Origin: Burkholderiales bacterium
GTDB lineage: Bacteria; Pseudomonadota; Gammaproteobacteria; Burkholderiales; Burkholderiaceae_C
Assembly: GCA_947464185.1 (NCBI GenBank)
Contig: CANHVY010000019.1
Span: 1 to 64,000 of the forward strand
Length of the DNA: 64,000 bases
Reading direction: 5' to 3'
In this document: in pieces, positions 48,249 to 59,236 of the stretch
Layout: each line of letters begins with the position of its first letter
How positions within the stretch are numbered: the stretch's first letter is position 1
The notes under the pieces: generated by a model
Told to the model about the DNA's origin: nothing
Databases searched by the model: none
What the model saw: the letters and a program-made list of their open reading frames with translations, nothing else
Made by a program: the position numbers and the translations under genes

Positions 48249-48563
48249 ATGAAGCCCGTGCGGTTCCTCGGCGACTCGCTCAAGCGTCTTCCGGAGTTCC
48301 CCGAAGAGGCTCGGCAGGACGCCGGCTACCAGTTGGAGAAGGTCCAGCGCGGCGACCAGCCCGACGACTTCAAGCCGATGCCAGCCATCGGCAAAGGCGT
48401 GGAAGAACTTCGAATCTGGGACGAGTCAGGGACGTAATGTGTGGTCTATACCGCACGCCTGAAGGACTGTGTGGCTGTGTTTCACGCGTTCCAGAAGAAG
48501 ACCCAGACGACGAGCCCTCGGGACATTGAATTGGCCCGGACCCGATGGGTCGTGTTGTTCTAG
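48249..48563 (+). pseudogene. HigB/Gp49-like toxin with in-frame stop
   Basis: The frame reads MKPVRFLGDSLKRLPEFPEEA then AGYQLEKVQRGDQPDDFKPM and VEELRIWDESGT, the N-terminal two-thirds of a phage-derived Gp49-like/HigB (RelE-fold) ribosome-dependent RNase. It meets TAA at codon 63 (48435-48437), then continues in the same frame as VVYTARLKDCVAVFHAFQKK and TSPRDIELARTRW, the C-terminal third, ending TAG at 48561. In intact relatives the stop codon position holds Y/F followed by R, so a single TAC-to-TAA change explains it. Either a pseudogene or two fragments; the C-terminal catalytic residues would be lost. Confidence 0.82.
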
Positions 48564-48572
48564 GAGCGACAG

Positions 48573-48758
48573 ATGAAGACCGCAAAGAGCACCACGAGCA
48601 AGAAGCTCGCGCCCCCGGTGGAGTCCTTCGCCAGCGTCTGGGACGCCCTGGCCGACACGCCCGAGCAGGCGGCGTTTGACCTGTGGAAGGCGCGGGCGGC
48701 CGCAAAGGCAAGCAAGGCCCTATCGGGCGTAAAAGCACTGAAGCTTCAGCCCGCCTGA
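48573..48758 (+). pseudogene. Truncated HigA-like XRE antitoxin
   Basis: 61 residues, starting 9 bases after the toxin's final stop with a GGAG site, the toxin-first order of higBA. The segment SFASVWDALADTPEQAA matches the N-terminus of HigA-like antitoxins, but the helix-turn-helix that should follow (TQxQAAxxLGVTQPRVSDL type) is absent; instead there is a short Ala/Lys/Leu tail and a stop. It can neither bind DNA as usual nor, probably, form a normal complex. The following 218 bases contain no recognisable remainder, only a short frame ending RFELSDGRPIVQQSLT that I cannot place. Confidence 0.7.
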
Positions 48759-48916
48759 GAGAGGCTGGCCGAGATGGGGGAGCGGGGGATGGGCTGGGAG
48801 CCAGTTGGCGGGGCTGAAGTGATGGAATCGCAAACAGCCTTCGGTCAGGAGGTTTTCCGAGCTGGCCGGTCAAGCGTTTCGAACTTTCTGACGGCAGACC
48901 CATTGTTCAACAAAGC

Positions 48917-48956
48917 TTGACATAAATCCCGCGCGATCTATACACTTCCCTAGATC
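48917..48956 (+). promoter_or_regulatory. mazEF promoter with inverted-repeat operator
   Basis: TTGACA (48917-48922), 16-base spacer, TATACA (48939-48944): near-consensus sigma-70. GATCTA (48935-48940) and TAGATC (48951-48956) form a perfect inverted repeat spanning the -10, a likely MazE/MazEF operator. Confidence 0.7.
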
Positions 48957-48976
48957 CTCTGCGACAGGCATACCGC

Positions 48977-49228
48977 ATGGAAGTCATTCTCAGAAAGTAC
49001 GGCAACAGCACCGTAGCCGTGCTCCCTCCGGCCGTTCTCAAGGACCTCGGTCTCTCGGCCGGCCAGGCCATGTCGCTGGACACCACAGGCCAAGGCCAGA
49101 TCGTGCTGTCCCGCAAGCGCAAGTACGTATTGGCGGAAATGATCGCCCAGTGCGACCGCAAGGCGCCCCCGCCGGCCGACCTCGCGCTTTGGGACACCGC
49201 CAAGTCCGTAGGGCAAGAGGTCTGGTGA
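48977..49228 (+). CDS. mazE: Type II antitoxin MazE/ChpS (AbrB fold)
   Basis: 83 residues: MEVILRKYGNSTVAVLPPAVL is the AbrB-type DNA-binding hairpin, followed by LGLSAGQAMSLDT and an acidic/hydrophobic tail for toxin binding (ADLALWDTAKSVGQEVW). It resembles ChpS/PemI more than E. coli MazE. It overlaps the toxin start by one base (TGATG). Confidence 0.9.
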   Translation: MEVILRKYGNSTVAVLPPAVLKDLGLSAGQAMSLDTTGQGQIVLSRKRKYVLAEMIAQCDRKAPPPADLALWDTAKSVGQEVW

Positions 49229-49569
49229 TGACGGTATTCGACCGGGGGGACGTGGTCAGCGTGCCCCTGGACCCCGCCATCGGCCACGAGCAGAGAGGCA
49301 CCCGCCCTGCCCTGGTACTGACCACCAAGGACTTCAACAAGCTCGGCGACGTGCTGGTGGCCCCCATCACCCAGGGCGGGGACTTCTCGCGCCATGCGGG
49401 CTTCGCTGTCAGCCTCACGGGCACCGGGTGCAGAACCCAGGGTGTGGCGCTCATCAACAAGGTGCGGATGCTCGATCTTGCGGCGCGCAAGGCCCGCCGC
49501 ATCGAGCGCGCACCGCAGGCCGTCATAGACGAGGCGCTGGGGCGGCTGATAGCGCTGCTGGACGGCTGA
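49228..49569 (+). CDS. mazF: Type II toxin MazF/ChpB/PemK (endoribonuclease)
   Basis: 113-residue mRNA interferase from ATG 49228. FDRGDVVSVPLDPAIGHEQRGTRPALVL carries the catalytic-loop arginine (near 26) and VAPITQGG the conserved Thr near 50; ALINKVRMLDL is the later family segment. Full length with no disruption, so this module is likely intact. ATG 49228 is preferred to an in-frame ATG at 49150 inside mazE. Confidence 0.92.
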   Translation: MTVFDRGDVVSVPLDPAIGHEQRGTRPALVLTTKDFNKLGDVLVAPITQGGDFSRHAGFAVSLTGTGCRTQGVALINKVRMLDLAARKARRIERAPQAVIDEALGRLIALLDG

Positions 49570-49587
49570 ACTGCCGCCACGGGTGAG

Positions 49588-50742
49588 ATGAGTTCCCGCG
49601 CTGACCCACCCGGCACGGAAGCACCTTCCAAGGCGGATGCCCGCCTCGCCTTTCTTGATGCGCTGCGCGTCATGGCCCTGGGCTTGCTCATCGCGTACCA
49701 CGTGGGCATGTACTACGTGACCTGGGACTGGCACCTCAAGAGCCCCTTCGCAAGCACAACGCTCGAACCCTGGATGCGGCTCGTCAACCCCTGGCGCATG
49801 AGCCTCCTGTTCCTTATCTCGGGTGCCGTAACAGCGATCCTGCTGCAACGAGGCGCACCGGGTTGGCTCGGGCTCAGGCTCGGGCGACTGGGCTTGCCGC
49901 TGGCGGCGGGCGTGCTGGTCATCGTGCCGCCGCAAAGTTACTGGCAGGTGGTCGAGCAGATGGGCTACAGCGGCAGCTACCTGGACTTCCTGCCGCTCTA
50001 CCTGGGCGGGCACGAGGGCTTCTGCAAGCCCGCAGGCCCCTGCCTCACCCTGCCAACCTGGAACCACCTGTGGTTCCTGCCCTACCTGATGGTGTACACG
50101 CTCTTGTTGTGGGCGAGCGTGTGCCTCGCCCCTTCCTGGCTTGAGCGGGCGGGCCTCAGGCTCTCGGGCTCGCTCTCGGCCCTGCCCCTGTTGGTGGCGC
50201 CCTGGCTGGTGCTCGCTGCGGGCCGGCTTGCCCTGAGGCCCTGGTTCGATGTCACCCACGCCCTCGTCGATGACGCGCTGGCGCATGCGCAGTACCTACC
50301 GGCCTTCATCGCAGGAGCGATCTTCGCCCGCACGCCCGGCGCTTGGTCTGCCATCGCACGGCTTCGGGTGACCGCGTTGCTCGTCATGCTGGGAGCCTGG
50401 CTGTTCCTGTTGTCAGCACAGGACGTCCCTGTTCCGCCGCTGCGCATGGTCTATGCCGCACAACAATGGGCCGGGGTGATCGCGGCCCTGGGATTCGCCT
50501 GGGTGCACCTGAACCGCCCGAAACCGTGGCTGAACAGGCTCGCAACCCGGATCTTTGCGGTGTACGTCCTGCATCAGACGCTGGTCATCCTTCTTGCCGT
50601 GGCGATCAGGCCGTTGGCACTGCAACCCTTTGCCGAGGGACCGCTGCTGATCGTCGGCACCGTGATGAGCGCCCTGGCCCTTGTCCGGATGTGTGAAGCC
50701 ATCAACCCGCTGCGGCCCTGGCTGGGATTGCCGAGGGCATGA
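49588..50742 (+). CDS. Acyltransferase family 3 membrane protein
   Basis: 384-residue inner-membrane protein with about ten hydrophobic segments. LAFLDALRVMALGLLIAYHVG contains the His of the acyltransferase-3 active site near residue 30, with MSLLFLISGAVTAILL and WNHLWFLPYLMVYTLLLW following, as in OpgC/OafA-like O-acyltransferases. Probably acylates a surface or periplasmic sugar; acceptor unknown. It starts 18 bases after mazF, but no functional link is evident. Confidence 0.82.
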   Translation: MSSRADPPGTEAPSKADARLAFLDALRVMALGLLIAYHVGMYYVTWDWHLKSPFASTTLEPWMRLVNPWRMSLLFLISGAVTAILLQRGAPGWLGLRLGRLGLPLAAGVLVIVPPQSYWQVVEQMGYSGSYLDFLPLYLGGHEGFCKPAGPCLTLPTWNHLWFLPYLMVYTLLLWASVCLAPSWLERAGLRLSGSLSALPLLVAPWLVLAAGRLALRPWFDVTHALVDDALAHAQYLPAFIAGAIFARTPGAWSAIARLRVTALLVMLGAWLFLLSAQDVPVPPLRMVYAAQQWAGVIAALGFAWVHLNRPKPWLNRLATRIFAVYVLHQTLVILLAVAIRPLALQPFAEGPLLIVGTVMSALALVRMCEAINPLRPWLGLPRA

Positions 50743-50845
50743 CCAGATCGACGGATGCCCAAGCCCAAACAGGCGCGAAGTCAGATCGGTGAGATCCCGC
50801 TGGAGTGAAATTCCGGCACCCTCGGCCGAAACCGCAGTCAGGGGC

Positions 50846-50876
50846 GAAAAAGCAAACGACCCCGCACGGGGCGGGG
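50846..50876 (-). terminator. Intrinsic terminator of tRNA-Ser
   Basis: On the minus strand CCCCGC-N5-GCGGGG (50860-50876) is followed by a T-rich run (TCGTTTGCTTTTT), 48 bases beyond the tRNA 3' end. Confidence 0.78.
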
Positions 50877-50923
50877 CTCTGAGCGCCTTCGAAGCCCGCT
50901 CAGCAGGTTCGAAGGTCTTGTAC

Positions 50924-51015
50924 TGGCGGAAAGGGAGGGATTCGAACCCTCGGTACTGGAGAACCAGTACGCCGGATTTCGAATCCGGTGCATTCGACCA
51001 CTCTGCCACCTTTCC
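50924..51015 (-). tRNA. tRNA-Ser (anticodon CGA)
   Basis: Minus-strand cloverleaf: acceptor GGAAAGG/CCTTTCC, anticodon stem CCGGA/TCCGG with loop TTCGAAA giving anticodon CGA, a long variable arm (GTACTGG/CCAGTAC type), T arm GAGGG-TTCGAAT-CCCTC, discriminator G and an encoded CCA. Reads UCG codons. It lies 90 bases downstream of the hydratase gene, in the same orientation as serS. Confidence 0.97.
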
Positions 51016-51105
51016 GGGGTTCGATCTGGGGTCGAAATCGAAGGCCAAAGTGTACCGTAGGGCTGCCGCCCAACATCATGAGCGGGCAGGTGGATCAGGC
51101 GCTGC

Positions 51106-53384
<2,279 letters not shown>

Positions 53385-53394
53385 TCATCAGCAA

Positions 53395-54369
53395 TCAAGA
53401 TCGGGAAGCCGTCACTTCGGCCATGCTCTTGTCGCCCAGGCCCAGGGGCAGCGGGAAGCGGATCTTCTCTTCCACCCCGTCCACCTTGCGCACACTCACG
53501 GCGCCCATTTCGCGCAGCCGGGCGATCACCTGCTGCACCAGGATGTCGGGCGCAGAGGCACCTGCGGTCAGGCCCACGCGGCGGCGTCCCTCCAGCCAGT
53601 GGGCCTGCAGGTCTTCAGCCGCGTCCACCATGTAGGCGGCCGTGCCCAGACGCTGCGCCAGCTCGCGCAGGCGGTTGCTGTTGCTGCTGGTGTGGCTGCC
53701 CACCACGATCACCACGTCCACCGCCGGTGCCAGCACTTTCACGGCGTCCTGCCGGTTTTGCGTGGCGTAGCAGATGTCCTGCTGCTTGGGTTCACGCACA
53801 TGCGGGAACACGCGCTTGACCTCCGCCAGGATCTCGGCGGCGTCGTCCACGCTCAGCGTGGTCTGCGTCACCACGGCCAGCTTGTCGCCTTGCGGGTGCA
53901 CCCCCACCACGTCGGCCACGTCTTCCACCAGGTAGATGCCCTCGGTGAGCTGGCCCATCGTGCCCTCGACCTCGGGGTGCCCCTTGTGGCCGATCATGAT
54001 GAACTCATAGCCTTCCTTGCTGAGCTTGGCCAGCTCCACATGCACCTTGCTCACCAGCGGGCAGGTGGCGTCGAAGACGTTGAAGCCTCGGGCATCGGCC
54101 TCGGCACGCACCGCCTGGCTCACGCCGTGGGCGCTGAACACGAGCGTGGCACCCGGCGGCACATCGCTCAACTCCTCGATGAAGATGGCGCCCTTGGCCT
54201 TGAGGTCGTTGACCACGTAGGTGTTGTGCACGATCTCGTGGCGCACGTAGATGGGCGCACCGTACTTGCGCAGCGCGCGCTCCACGATCTCGATGGCGCG
54301 GTCCACGCCAGCACAAAAGCCGCGCGGCTCGGCCAGCAGCACTTCCTGGGGCAAGATCACCTCGGTCAT
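53395..54369 (-). CDS. ispH: 4-hydroxy-3-methylbut-2-enyl diphosphate reductase
   Basis: [4Fe-4S] enzyme of the last step of the MEP isoprenoid pathway, making IPP and DMAPP. The three cluster cysteines are in [24 protein letters not shown] and [25 protein letters not shown] and [14 protein letters not shown] complete the family. 324 residues. ATG 54369 is used; a GTG directly before it (54372) is possible. It overlaps fkpB, the usual partner. Confidence 0.97.
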   Translation of the reverse strand: MTEVILPQEVLLAEPRGFCAGVDRAIEIVERALRKYGAPIYVRHEIVHNTYVVNDLKAKGAIFIEELSDVPPGATLVFSAHGVSQAVRAEADARGFNVFDATCPLVSKVHVELAKLSKEGYEFIMIGHKGHPEVEGTMGQLTEGIYLVEDVADVVGVHPQGDKLAVVTQTTLSVDDAAEILAEVKRVFPHVREPKQQDICYATQNRQDAVKVLAPAVDVVIVVGSHTSSNSNRLRELAQRLGTAAYMVDAAEDLQAHWLEGRRRVGLTAGASAPDILVQQVIARLREMGAVSVRKVDGVEEKIRFPLPLGLGDKSMAEVTASRS

Positions 54370-54812
54370 CACAGCACTCCCAGCACCTGCACCTCGAAGC
54401 GCACCGACTGGCCCGCCAAGGGGTGATTGAAATCGAACAGCAGCCAGCCCTCGCCCACCTCTCGCACCACACCAGCGTAGGCGCCCTGGCCATCCGGCGT
54501 GGGGAACTGCACCACATCGCCCACGCCGTACTCGGCGTCAGGGTCACCCAGCTCGCGCAGCAAGCTGAGCTTCACGCGCTGCAGCAGCTCAGGGTTGCGC
54601 TCGCCAAAGGCCTCGCCGGCGGCCAGCTCGAAGGTCTGGCGCGTGCCTTCGGCCACACCGATGAGGCGCGCTTCCATGGCCGGCGCGAGCTGGCCCGTGC
54701 CCAGCGACAGGGTGGCCGGCTTGTCATGGAAGGTGTTGATGACGTCGGCGCCGTCAGGGCCTGCCAGGCGGTAGTGCAGCGTCAGGAACGACCCGGGTTG
54801 GATGGTGGTCAC
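54369..54812 (-). CDS. fkpB: FKBP-type peptidyl-prolyl isomerase SlpA
   Basis: 147-residue SlyD-like FKBP isomerase and chaperone. [44 protein letters not shown] and [18 protein letters not shown] (the closing FKBP strand) are clear. GTG 54812 is chosen: a GAGGG site precedes it, the FKBP fold begins there, and length matches E. coli FkpB (149). Coupled to ispH. Confidence 0.92.
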   Translation of the reverse strand: MTTIQPGSFLTLHYRLAGPDGADVINTFHDKPATLSLGTGQLAPAMEARLIGVAEGTRQTFELAAGEAFGERNPELLQRVKLSLLRELGDPDAEYGVGDVVQFPTPDGQGAYAGVVREVGEGWLLFDFNHPLAGQSVRFEVQVLGVL

Positions 54813-54982
54813 GCAAGACCCTCTGATGGGGGAAGTCCGAGTGGGGAACGCGGCAACCCTGTGCAGCGATAGACTGGTTTTCATTCTAAGAGCCACGCCT
54901 TTGTCATCGCCGCCGCCGCCACGACCAGCGCCGCCGCCGCCTGCACCGGCTCTACCTCCACCCCGCCACCGACCGCCTGACC

Positions 54983-55657
54983 ATGTCGATAAAGGATCTG
55001 CCCCTGAGCCTGCGCCCGCGGGAGAGGCTGCTGAGCTGCGGCGCGCAGTCCCTGGCCTCCGAAGAGTTGCTCGCCGTGCTGCTGCGCACAGGCCTGCCGG
55101 GGCGCGGTGTGCTGGATCTGGCCAGCGCCTTGCTGCAGGAGTTCAAGGGCCTGGCCGGTCTGCTGGCGGCGCGGCCGCAAGACCTGAAGCGCATCAAGGG
55201 CCTGGGGCCTGCCAAGCGGGCCGAAATCGTGGCGGTGATGGAGTTGGCCCGCCGCGCTGCGGCGCAGGAACTCGGCCAGGCCCCCGTGTTCGATTCACCC
55301 ACTCAGCTCAAGCACTACGCCGCGCTGCACCTGGCACATCTGGAGCACGAGTCGTTCTCGGTGATCTACCTGGACACCCGACACCGCCTGATCGAGTTGC
55401 AGACGCTGTTCAGGGGCACGCTCAGCCAGGCCAGCGTCTATCCGCGGGAGGTGGTGAAGGAAGCTCTCGCGCGCAATGCCGCCGCGCTGGTGCTGGCCCA
55501 CAACCACCCCTCGGGCGTGGCCGAGCCTTCGCGCGCCGATGAGTACCTGACCCAGACTCTGAAATCGGCGCTGCAATTGGTGGACGTGCGGGTGCTGGAC
55601 CATCTGGTGGTGGGCCAGGGTCAGGTGGTGTCGTTTGCCGAGCGGGGTTTGCTGTGA
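54983..55657 (+). CDS. radC: RadC family JAMM protein
   Basis: 224 residues: helix-hairpin-helix near 65-80 ([18 protein letters not shown]) and a C-terminal JAMM/MPN metalloprotease-like domain with [15 protein letters not shown] near 175-190. Named for DNA repair, but the role is unsettled and RadC may not act in repair. Starts [16 protein letters not shown]. It overlaps the Smr gene. Confidence 0.95.
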   Translation: MSIKDLPLSLRPRERLLSCGAQSLASEELLAVLLRTGLPGRGVLDLASALLQEFKGLAGLLAARPQDLKRIKGLGPAKRAEIVAVMELARRAAAQELGQAPVFDSPTQLKHYAALHLAHLEHESFSVIYLDTRHRLIELQTLFRGTLSQASVYPREVVKEALARNAAALVLAHNHPSGVAEPSRADEYLTQTLKSALQLVDVRVLDHLVVGQGQVVSFAERGLL

Positions 55658-56319
55658 GCAGGGCCGCTGCAGCCTCCGCACTCAAGGACTTCGAAGCCCT
55701 GGGCGCTGCCCTGAAGCGCCAGGCCAAGGAGGCCGCGGCGCAGGCGGCGCGTGAGCGTGCCCGCCAGGCGGCCGAAGAAGCCCAGCGGCGCCAACTGGCG
55801 CGGCAGCGCGACGAGTTCGCCCGCGCAGTGGGGCCCGTGACCCAGGTGCCCGACAAGGGCCTGGCCGATCTGAAGCGGCCCCAACCCGCACCCGAACCGG
55901 TGCAGCGTCAATTGGACGAGCAGAAAGCCCTGCAGGAGGCCCTGTCTGACGAGGTGGACATCGAATCGCTGCTGCTCACCGACGACGGTCTGAGTTTTCG
56001 GCGCCCGGGCATTGGCCAGGACGTCGTGACCAAGCTGCGCCGGGGCCACTGGGCCATCCAGTCGCAAATCGACCTGCACGGCCTGCGGCGCGACGAAGCG
56101 CGCGAGGCCCTGGCGGGCCACATCCGTGAATCCATGCGGCGTGGCCACCGCTGCGTGCGCGTGGTGCATGGCAAGGGCCATGGCTCCCCAGGCAGGCAGC
56201 CCGTGCTGAAGGCGAAGGCGCAGCGCTGGCTGGGCCAATGCGCGGAGGTGGTAGCCTTTGCCCAGGCCAGTGGCCCGCAGGGCGGCGCAGGGGCGCTGAT
56301 CGTGCTGCTGAAAGGCTGA
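55654..56319 (+). CDS. Smr/MutS2-C-domain protein (YdaL-like)
   Basis: 221 residues; a charged helical N-terminus (alanine/arginine-rich coiled coil, about 10-55) and a C-terminal Smr domain: [29 protein letters not shown] and ALIVLLKG. Smr domains nick DNA or RNA. GTG 55654 is the start, overlapping the radC stop (GTGA). Confidence 0.9.
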   Translation: MSRAAAASALKDFEALGAALKRQAKEAAAQAARERARQAAEEAQRRQLARQRDEFARAVGPVTQVPDKGLADLKRPQPAPEPVQRQLDEQKALQEALSDEVDIESLLLTDDGLSFRRPGIGQDVVTKLRRGHWAIQSQIDLHGLRRDEAREALAGHIRESMRRGHRCVRVVHGKGHGSPGRQPVLKAKAQRWLGQCAEVVAFAQASGPQGGAGALIVLLKG

Positions 56320-56354
56320 GGCGGCCGCAGCGGGCAGCTTGCCTTCACCCGCCT

Positions 56355-56744
56355 TCACCCGCCCTTGTTGCGCATCCAGTCCGCCGTGCCGAAAAACGAT
56401 TCGGCCAGGCGCTGGGCCAGGGATTCGTCCAGTTGCTGTTCCTGCATCGCCTGCATCATGCAGGCCATCCACTGGTCGCGTTCTGACAAGCCAATGGCAT
56501 AGGGCAGGTGGCGCGCCCTCAGCCTGGGGTGGCCAAAGCGTTGGATGTACAGGTCAGGCCCGCCCAGCCAGCCGCACAGGAACCAGAACAGCTTGTCGCG
56601 CGAACCCTGCAGATCCGTCGGGTGGAGGGCCCGGATGCCGGCATAGGCCGGCTCCAGGTCCATCAGGTCGTAGAACCGGTCCACCAGGGTGCGCACGCCC
56701 GGCTCGCCGCCCAGGCGATCGAAGGGGGTGGCATCGGGGTTCAA
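56355..56744 (-). CDS. Group II truncated hemoglobin
   Basis: 129-residue 2-on-2 globin. PFDRLGGEPGVRTLVDRFYDLM at the start, PTDLQGSRDKLFWFLCGWLGGP, and the RFGHPRLRARHLPYAI F-helix with a likely proximal His, then RDQWMACM carrying the Trp G8 of group II. Oxygen or NO/peroxide chemistry; role unknown. TTG 56744 start overlaps the MinD-like stop by 4 bases. Confidence 0.9.
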   Translation of the reverse strand: MNPDATPFDRLGGEPGVRTLVDRFYDLMDLEPAYAGIRALHPTDLQGSRDKLFWFLCGWLGGPDLYIQRFGHPRLRARHLPYAIGLSERDQWMACMMQAMQEQQLDESLAQRLAESFFGTADWMRNKGG

Positions 56745-57535
56745 ACCACCCCGCGCAGCTTCATGCCCAGGGCCGACAGACCGATGCCCGCAGGTGAACC
56801 CGATTGCTTCTCCATGAGCAGTTCACGCTTGAGCACGGCGTTGCGCACGTTCACGTCCAGGGGAATCTCGCCCACCAGTTCCAGCTTCACCGGGTGGCCC
56901 ACGGTGGGGCTCACATAGCGGTCGATCACCTGCTGCAACTGCTGGCGCACCGCGCGGCCTTCGCCCTGCTTGCGCACCTGGTTGACCACCAACTGGATGG
57001 CGTAGCGCTTCTGCGTCATCGCCAGCACCTTGATGGTGGCGTAGGCATCGGTCAGCGATGTGGGCTCAGGCGTGGCCACCACCAGCACCTTGTCGGCCAG
57101 CGACACGGTGTACAGCACCACCTCGGAAATCCCGGCCCCGGTGTCCAGCAGCACGCGGTCATAGCGCGGAGCCACCTCGTTGATGACCTGCTGCAACTGT
57201 TCGCGCACCTCCGGCGTCAGGCGCGAGTACTCCACCATGCCCGAGCCCGCGAGCAACACCGAGTACCCCCCCGGCGCCTTCAGGATGGCCTCCTGCAGGC
57301 CGCTGCGGCCAGTGAACACGTCATGCAGCGTCACCTTGGGAAACAGGTTCAGCACCACGTCCAGGTTGGCCAGGCCCAGGTCGGCGTCCAGCACCAGCAC
57401 ACGCTCACCCTGGCGGGTGAGGGCCGCCGCCACGTTGGCGGAGACGAAGGTCTTGCCCACGCCCCCTTTGCCACTGGTGATGGCCGTGATGCTGGCGCGC
57501 CGCCGGGATGCAGAAGCTGCAGGCGCGGCGCTCAA
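56741..57535 (-). CDS. MinD/ParA-type ATPase (FlhG/YlxH-like)
   Basis: 264 residues; deviant Walker A ITSGKGGVGKT near 19-29, LVLDADLGLANLDVVLNL, switch/Walker B VLLDTGAGISEVVL and NQVRKQGEGR. Closest to FlhG/YlxH, which number polar flagella, or other MinD paralogues; no flagellar gene is nearby. The TTG start overlaps the small gene upstream by 4 bases (TTGA). The C-terminus lacks an obvious MinD amphipathic helix, so membrane association is uncertain. Confidence 0.87.
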   Translation of the reverse strand: MSAAPAASASRRRASITAITSGKGGVGKTFVSANVAAALTRQGERVLVLDADLGLANLDVVLNLFPKVTLHDVFTGRSGLQEAILKAPGGYSVLLAGSGMVEYSRLTPEVREQLQQVINEVAPRYDRVLLDTGAGISEVVLYTVSLADKVLVVATPEPTSLTDAYATIKVLAMTQKRYAIQLVVNQVRKQGEGRAVRQQLQQVIDRYVSPTVGHPVKLELVGEIPLDVNVRNAVLKRELLMEKQSGSPAGIGLSALGMKLRGVV

Positions 57536-57825
57536 GACAGCGGCTCCTGCGTCGCGTCAGGCGCCTGCACGAACAACATGGCCCGCTCATCGGCCGACAC
57601 CTCGCCGGCAAACGGGGGGCCAAGGTCAAAACCCGCATCCCCGTTCCCGCCGCCGGAGGCAGATGCACGTACCCGCTCGACCAGATGCACCAGACCTTGC
57701 ACCAGGCTGGCTGTCCACACAGGATCACCGGGGCTGCCTTCGGGCAGGGACTGGCCCGCATGGCGCAGCAGTTCCAGGGCCTGGTCGTACGGCGGTTGGG
57801 ATAGGGCGTCGGGGCGCATCGGCAT
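57532..57825 (-). CDS. Conserved small hypothetical protein
   Basis: 97 residues, no signal or membrane segment. MPMRPDALSQPPYDQALELLRHA is followed by PVWTASLVQGLVHLVERVRA, then a Gly/Ser-rich tail. ATG 57825 is used (57819 also possible); the longer frame to 57960 runs into hemW. It is translationally coupled to the MinD-like ATPase, suggesting a partner. Family not recognised. Confidence 0.6.
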   Translation of the reverse strand: MPMRPDALSQPPYDQALELLRHAGQSLPEGSPGDPVWTASLVQGLVHLVERVRASASGGGNGDAGFDLGPPFAGEVSADERAMLFVQAPDATQEPLS

Positions 57826-57886
57826 TCTGTTGAGGGTGTGGACAGCGACAGCCGGCAGGGAATGCGGACCGCTCGGTTTCAGTCTA

Positions 57887-59236
57887 TCAGCGCCCTTCCC
57901 GGGGCCCGGGATCGTCCGGCAGGAACAGCGCCTGCAGGTCCGACAGGAAGTCGAATCCACGCACCGAAGGCACGACGCGCTGAGGACGCAGCGCCCCGGG
58001 CGGTTCCAGCAGGCCCGCCAGCCCCGGGGTGTCTTCGATCGCAGGCTCCAGCAGGCCCCGCTGCCGCGCCTGGGCCACGGCAGAGGTCAGGGCCGAAGGC
58101 GCCAGCCCGGTGCGGGCGCAGAACTCCTCGACGGTGAAACCTTCGCGCAGGCGCAGCGCGTTGAGGGCGTACTCGAAGGGCAGGTCCTTGCGGGCCACCT
58201 CGTGCTCGTTGGACACCGCCTGGCCGGCCAGTGCCTTGTCCATGTAGGTGGCCGGTTCGCGCCAGCGCACCTGGCGCAGCACGCGGTGCGGAAAACTGAG
58301 CTTGCCGTGGGCTCCGGCGCCGATGCCCAGGTAGTCACCAAACTGCCAGTAGTTCAGGTTGTGCCGGCAGCGGTGGCCGGGCAGGGCGAAGGCCGAGACC
58401 TCGTAGCGCTGCAAGCCGGCCGCGGCCGTCGTGTCGACGATGAGGTCCAGCATCCGGGCCGCCGTGTCGTCGTCGGGCAGGCCGGCGGGCGGTCTGGTGG
58501 CGAACACCGTGCCCGGCTCCATCGTCAGGTGGTAGACCGACAGGTGGGGCGGCGCAAACCCCAGGGCGATGTCCAGGTCAGTCTGCAAGGCTTGCAGGGT
58601 CTGCCCGGGCAGGGCGTACATCAGGTCGATGTTGAAGGTGTCGAAGGCTTCACGGGCCTCAGCCACGGCGGCGCGGGCCTGCGCCGCGTCATGCACGCGG
58701 CCGATGCGGTGCAGGGCCTGGTCATCGAAGCTCTGCACGCCGATGGACAGCCGCGTCACCCCAGCCTGGCGAAACGCCCGGAAACGCTGGGACTCGAAAG
58801 TGCCGGGGTTGGCTTCCAGCGTGATCTCGCATCCCGGCTCCAGGGGCAGGCGGGCCCGCACGTCGGCGAGCAAGCGCTCGATGCTGTCAGGCGAAAACAG
58901 GCTGGGTGTGCCCCCACCGATGAACACGCTGACCACGCGGCGGCCCCACACCAGGGGCAGCGCGGCCTCCAGGTCGGCGCGCAGGGCGTCCAGGTAGCGC
59001 GCCTCGGGCAGGCCGCCCGGCCCCGCCGCTGAAGCGCCCGAGCCCGAGGCGAAACCCGCAGCAGAACCCGCGGGCGGGCTTGCATGCGAGTTGAAGTCGC
59101 AATAGGGGCACTTCTTCAGGCACCAGGGCAGGTGCACGTACAGGCTCAGGGGCGGCAGCTCCGACAGGTTCAGCGTGCCCGGCCGCAGGAAGCGCGCCGC
59201 GGCATCGGCCGGGCCGCCCGTCACCGGCGTGTTCAC
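57887..59236 (-). CDS. hemW: Radical SAM heme chaperone HemW
   Basis: 449 residues; formerly annotated as oxygen-independent coproporphyrinogen oxidase. Radical SAM CxxxCxYC in CLKKCPYCDFNSHA near 37-44, SVFIGGGTPSLFSP, RLSIGVQSFDDQALHRIGRVH and the C-terminal winged domain. Lacks the extra cysteine of true HemN, so HemW. GTG start (59236) overlaps the rdgB stop. Contains a Gly/Ala/Ser-rich insert near residues 50-65. Confidence 0.94.
   Translation of the reverse strand: MNTPVTGGPADAAARFLRPGTLNLSELPPLSLYVHLPWCLKKCPYCDFNSHASPPAGSAAGFASGSGASAAGPGGLPEARYLDALRADLEAALPLVWGRRVVSVFIGGGTPSLFSPDSIERLLADVRARLPLEPGCEITLEANPGTFESQRFRAFRQAGVTRLSIGVQSFDDQALHRIGRVHDAAQARAAVAEAREAFDTFNIDLMYALPGQTLQALQTDLDIALGFAPPHLSVYHLTMEPGTVFATRPPAGLPDDDTAARMLDLIVDTTAAAGLQRYEVSAFALPGHRCRHNLNYWQFGDYLGIGAGAHGKLSFPHRVLRQVRWREPATYMDKALAGQAVSNEHEVARKDLPFEYALNALRLREGFTVEEFCARTGLAPSALTSAVAQARQRGLLEPAIEDTPGLAGLLEPPGALRPQRVVPSVRGFDFLSDLQALFLPDDPGPREGR

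Noticed and set aside
48370..48903. Minus-strand frame opposite the HigBA-like genes
   Set aside because: Pro/Arg/Ser-rich shadow with no recognisable domain.
48827..48928. Short plus-strand frame ending RFELSDGRPIVQQSLT
   Set aside because: Looks protein-like at its end but has no credible start or family, and could not be joined to the broken antitoxin.
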